Shown in pieces: positions 5,009-5,159 of a stretch of DNA of 5,159 nucleotides (position 1 is the first letter of the stretch; the number at the start of each line of letters is the position of its first letter). The notes beneath the pieces are model-generated. The model saw nothing but the letters and a program-made list of their open reading frames with translations. It did no database searches and was not told the DNA's origin. The DNA is taken from NCBI GenBank assembly GCA_937892345.1, contig CALAGF010000192.1, forward strand, positions 1 through 5,159, read 5' to 3'. The position numbers and the translations under genes are program-made. This DNA is from an uncultured Rhodocyclaceae bacterium (GTDB lineage Bacteria > Pseudomonadota > Gammaproteobacteria > Burkholderiales > Rhodocyclaceae).

Positions 5009-5159
5009 GGCGCAAGGGGGCGCCGCCAAGCGGCCTGCCCCCAAACAGCGTCCGGTTGAGCTTGCGCTTGTACCGGTCGACAACGGTTTGCTGGCCAATT
5101 TGTGCGGTTCGCTGGATGAAAACATCCGCCAGATCGAAACCGGTTTCGATGTGGTCATT
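4989..5159 (+). CDS. PhoH-family protein, N-terminal part, cut by window edge
   Basis: 57 codons are visible. The frame opens after a stop at 4977-4979, and the only plausible early start is TTG at 4989, with AAGGG five bases upstream; there is no ATG or GTG before the conserved region. After a basic, proline-rich lead, the sequence VELALVPVDNGLLANLCGSL (residues 24-43) then DENIRQIETGFDVVI matches the N-terminal domain of PhoH-like proteins. The P-loop ATPase domain would lie beyond the window. PhoH-like proteins are cytosolic ATPases with proposed roles in RNA metabolism. miaB-phoH-ybeY is a common proteobacterial order. The gene overlaps the miaB end by 20 bases in another frame, implying coupled translation. 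The assignment rests on about 50 residues. Confidence 0.8.
   Translation, partial: MSSEKIKAQGGAAKRPAPKQRPVELALVPVDNGLLANLCGSLDENIRQIETGFDVVI

Noticed and set aside
3571..5158. Long minus-strand frames opposite miaB and phoH (for example 3605-4462 and 4580-5158)
   Set aside because: They are mirror frames of a GC-rich coding sequence; the plus strand encodes a complete MiaB with all six cluster cysteines.
1..5159. CRISPR array, riboswitch or phage structural genes
   Set aside because: No regularly spaced repeats, no recognisable aptamer pattern and no virion or defence proteins other than parDE are visible.

Overview
The window looks like part of a Gram-negative, probably betaproteobacterial, chromosome. 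This is inferred from the style of the MiaB protein and the miaB-phoH gene order; a Rhodocyclales-like host is a guess. It has three parts: an insertion sequence at the left edge, a very small integrative element in the middle, and a conserved housekeeping block (tRNA-Met, miaB, phoH) on the right.

Left (1 to about 631): the 5' half of an IS5-family transposase gene reads leftward and runs off the window. It is followed by about 165 bp of ordinary non-coding flank with a terminator-like hairpin.

Middle (about 799 to 3494): a 23-bp direct repeat occurs at 799-821 and 3472-3494. The right copy is the 3' end of an intact tRNA-Met gene, and the left copy is an orphan fragment of the same tRNA end. 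The repeats enclose 2.67 kb holding only a tyrosine recombinase (1902-3389, complete, all catalytic residues visible) and a ParD-ParE toxin-antitoxin pair (968-1545). The recombinase starts 86 bp from the restored tRNA 3' end, the usual layout for a tRNA-targeting integrative element. I read this as a complete mini-island: an integrase that inserts it, plus an addiction module that would penalise its loss. It also carries a rho-independent terminator just behind the restored tRNA, so tRNA maturation and termination are preserved after integration. No excisionase or other cargo is visible.

Right (3476 to 5159): tRNA-Met (minus strand) and miaB (plus strand) diverge from a 118-bp spacer with back-to-back promoters. 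miaB encodes the radical-SAM tRNA methylthiotransferase. Its last 20 bases overlap the start of a PhoH-family gene, which continues past the window end. These are chromosomal genes and not part of the island.

The item most worth a second look is the 2.67-kb int-parDE element with its unusual att architecture: a perfect inverted repeat of the tRNA end at the left boundary and a 12-bp tandem repeat over the integrase start codon.
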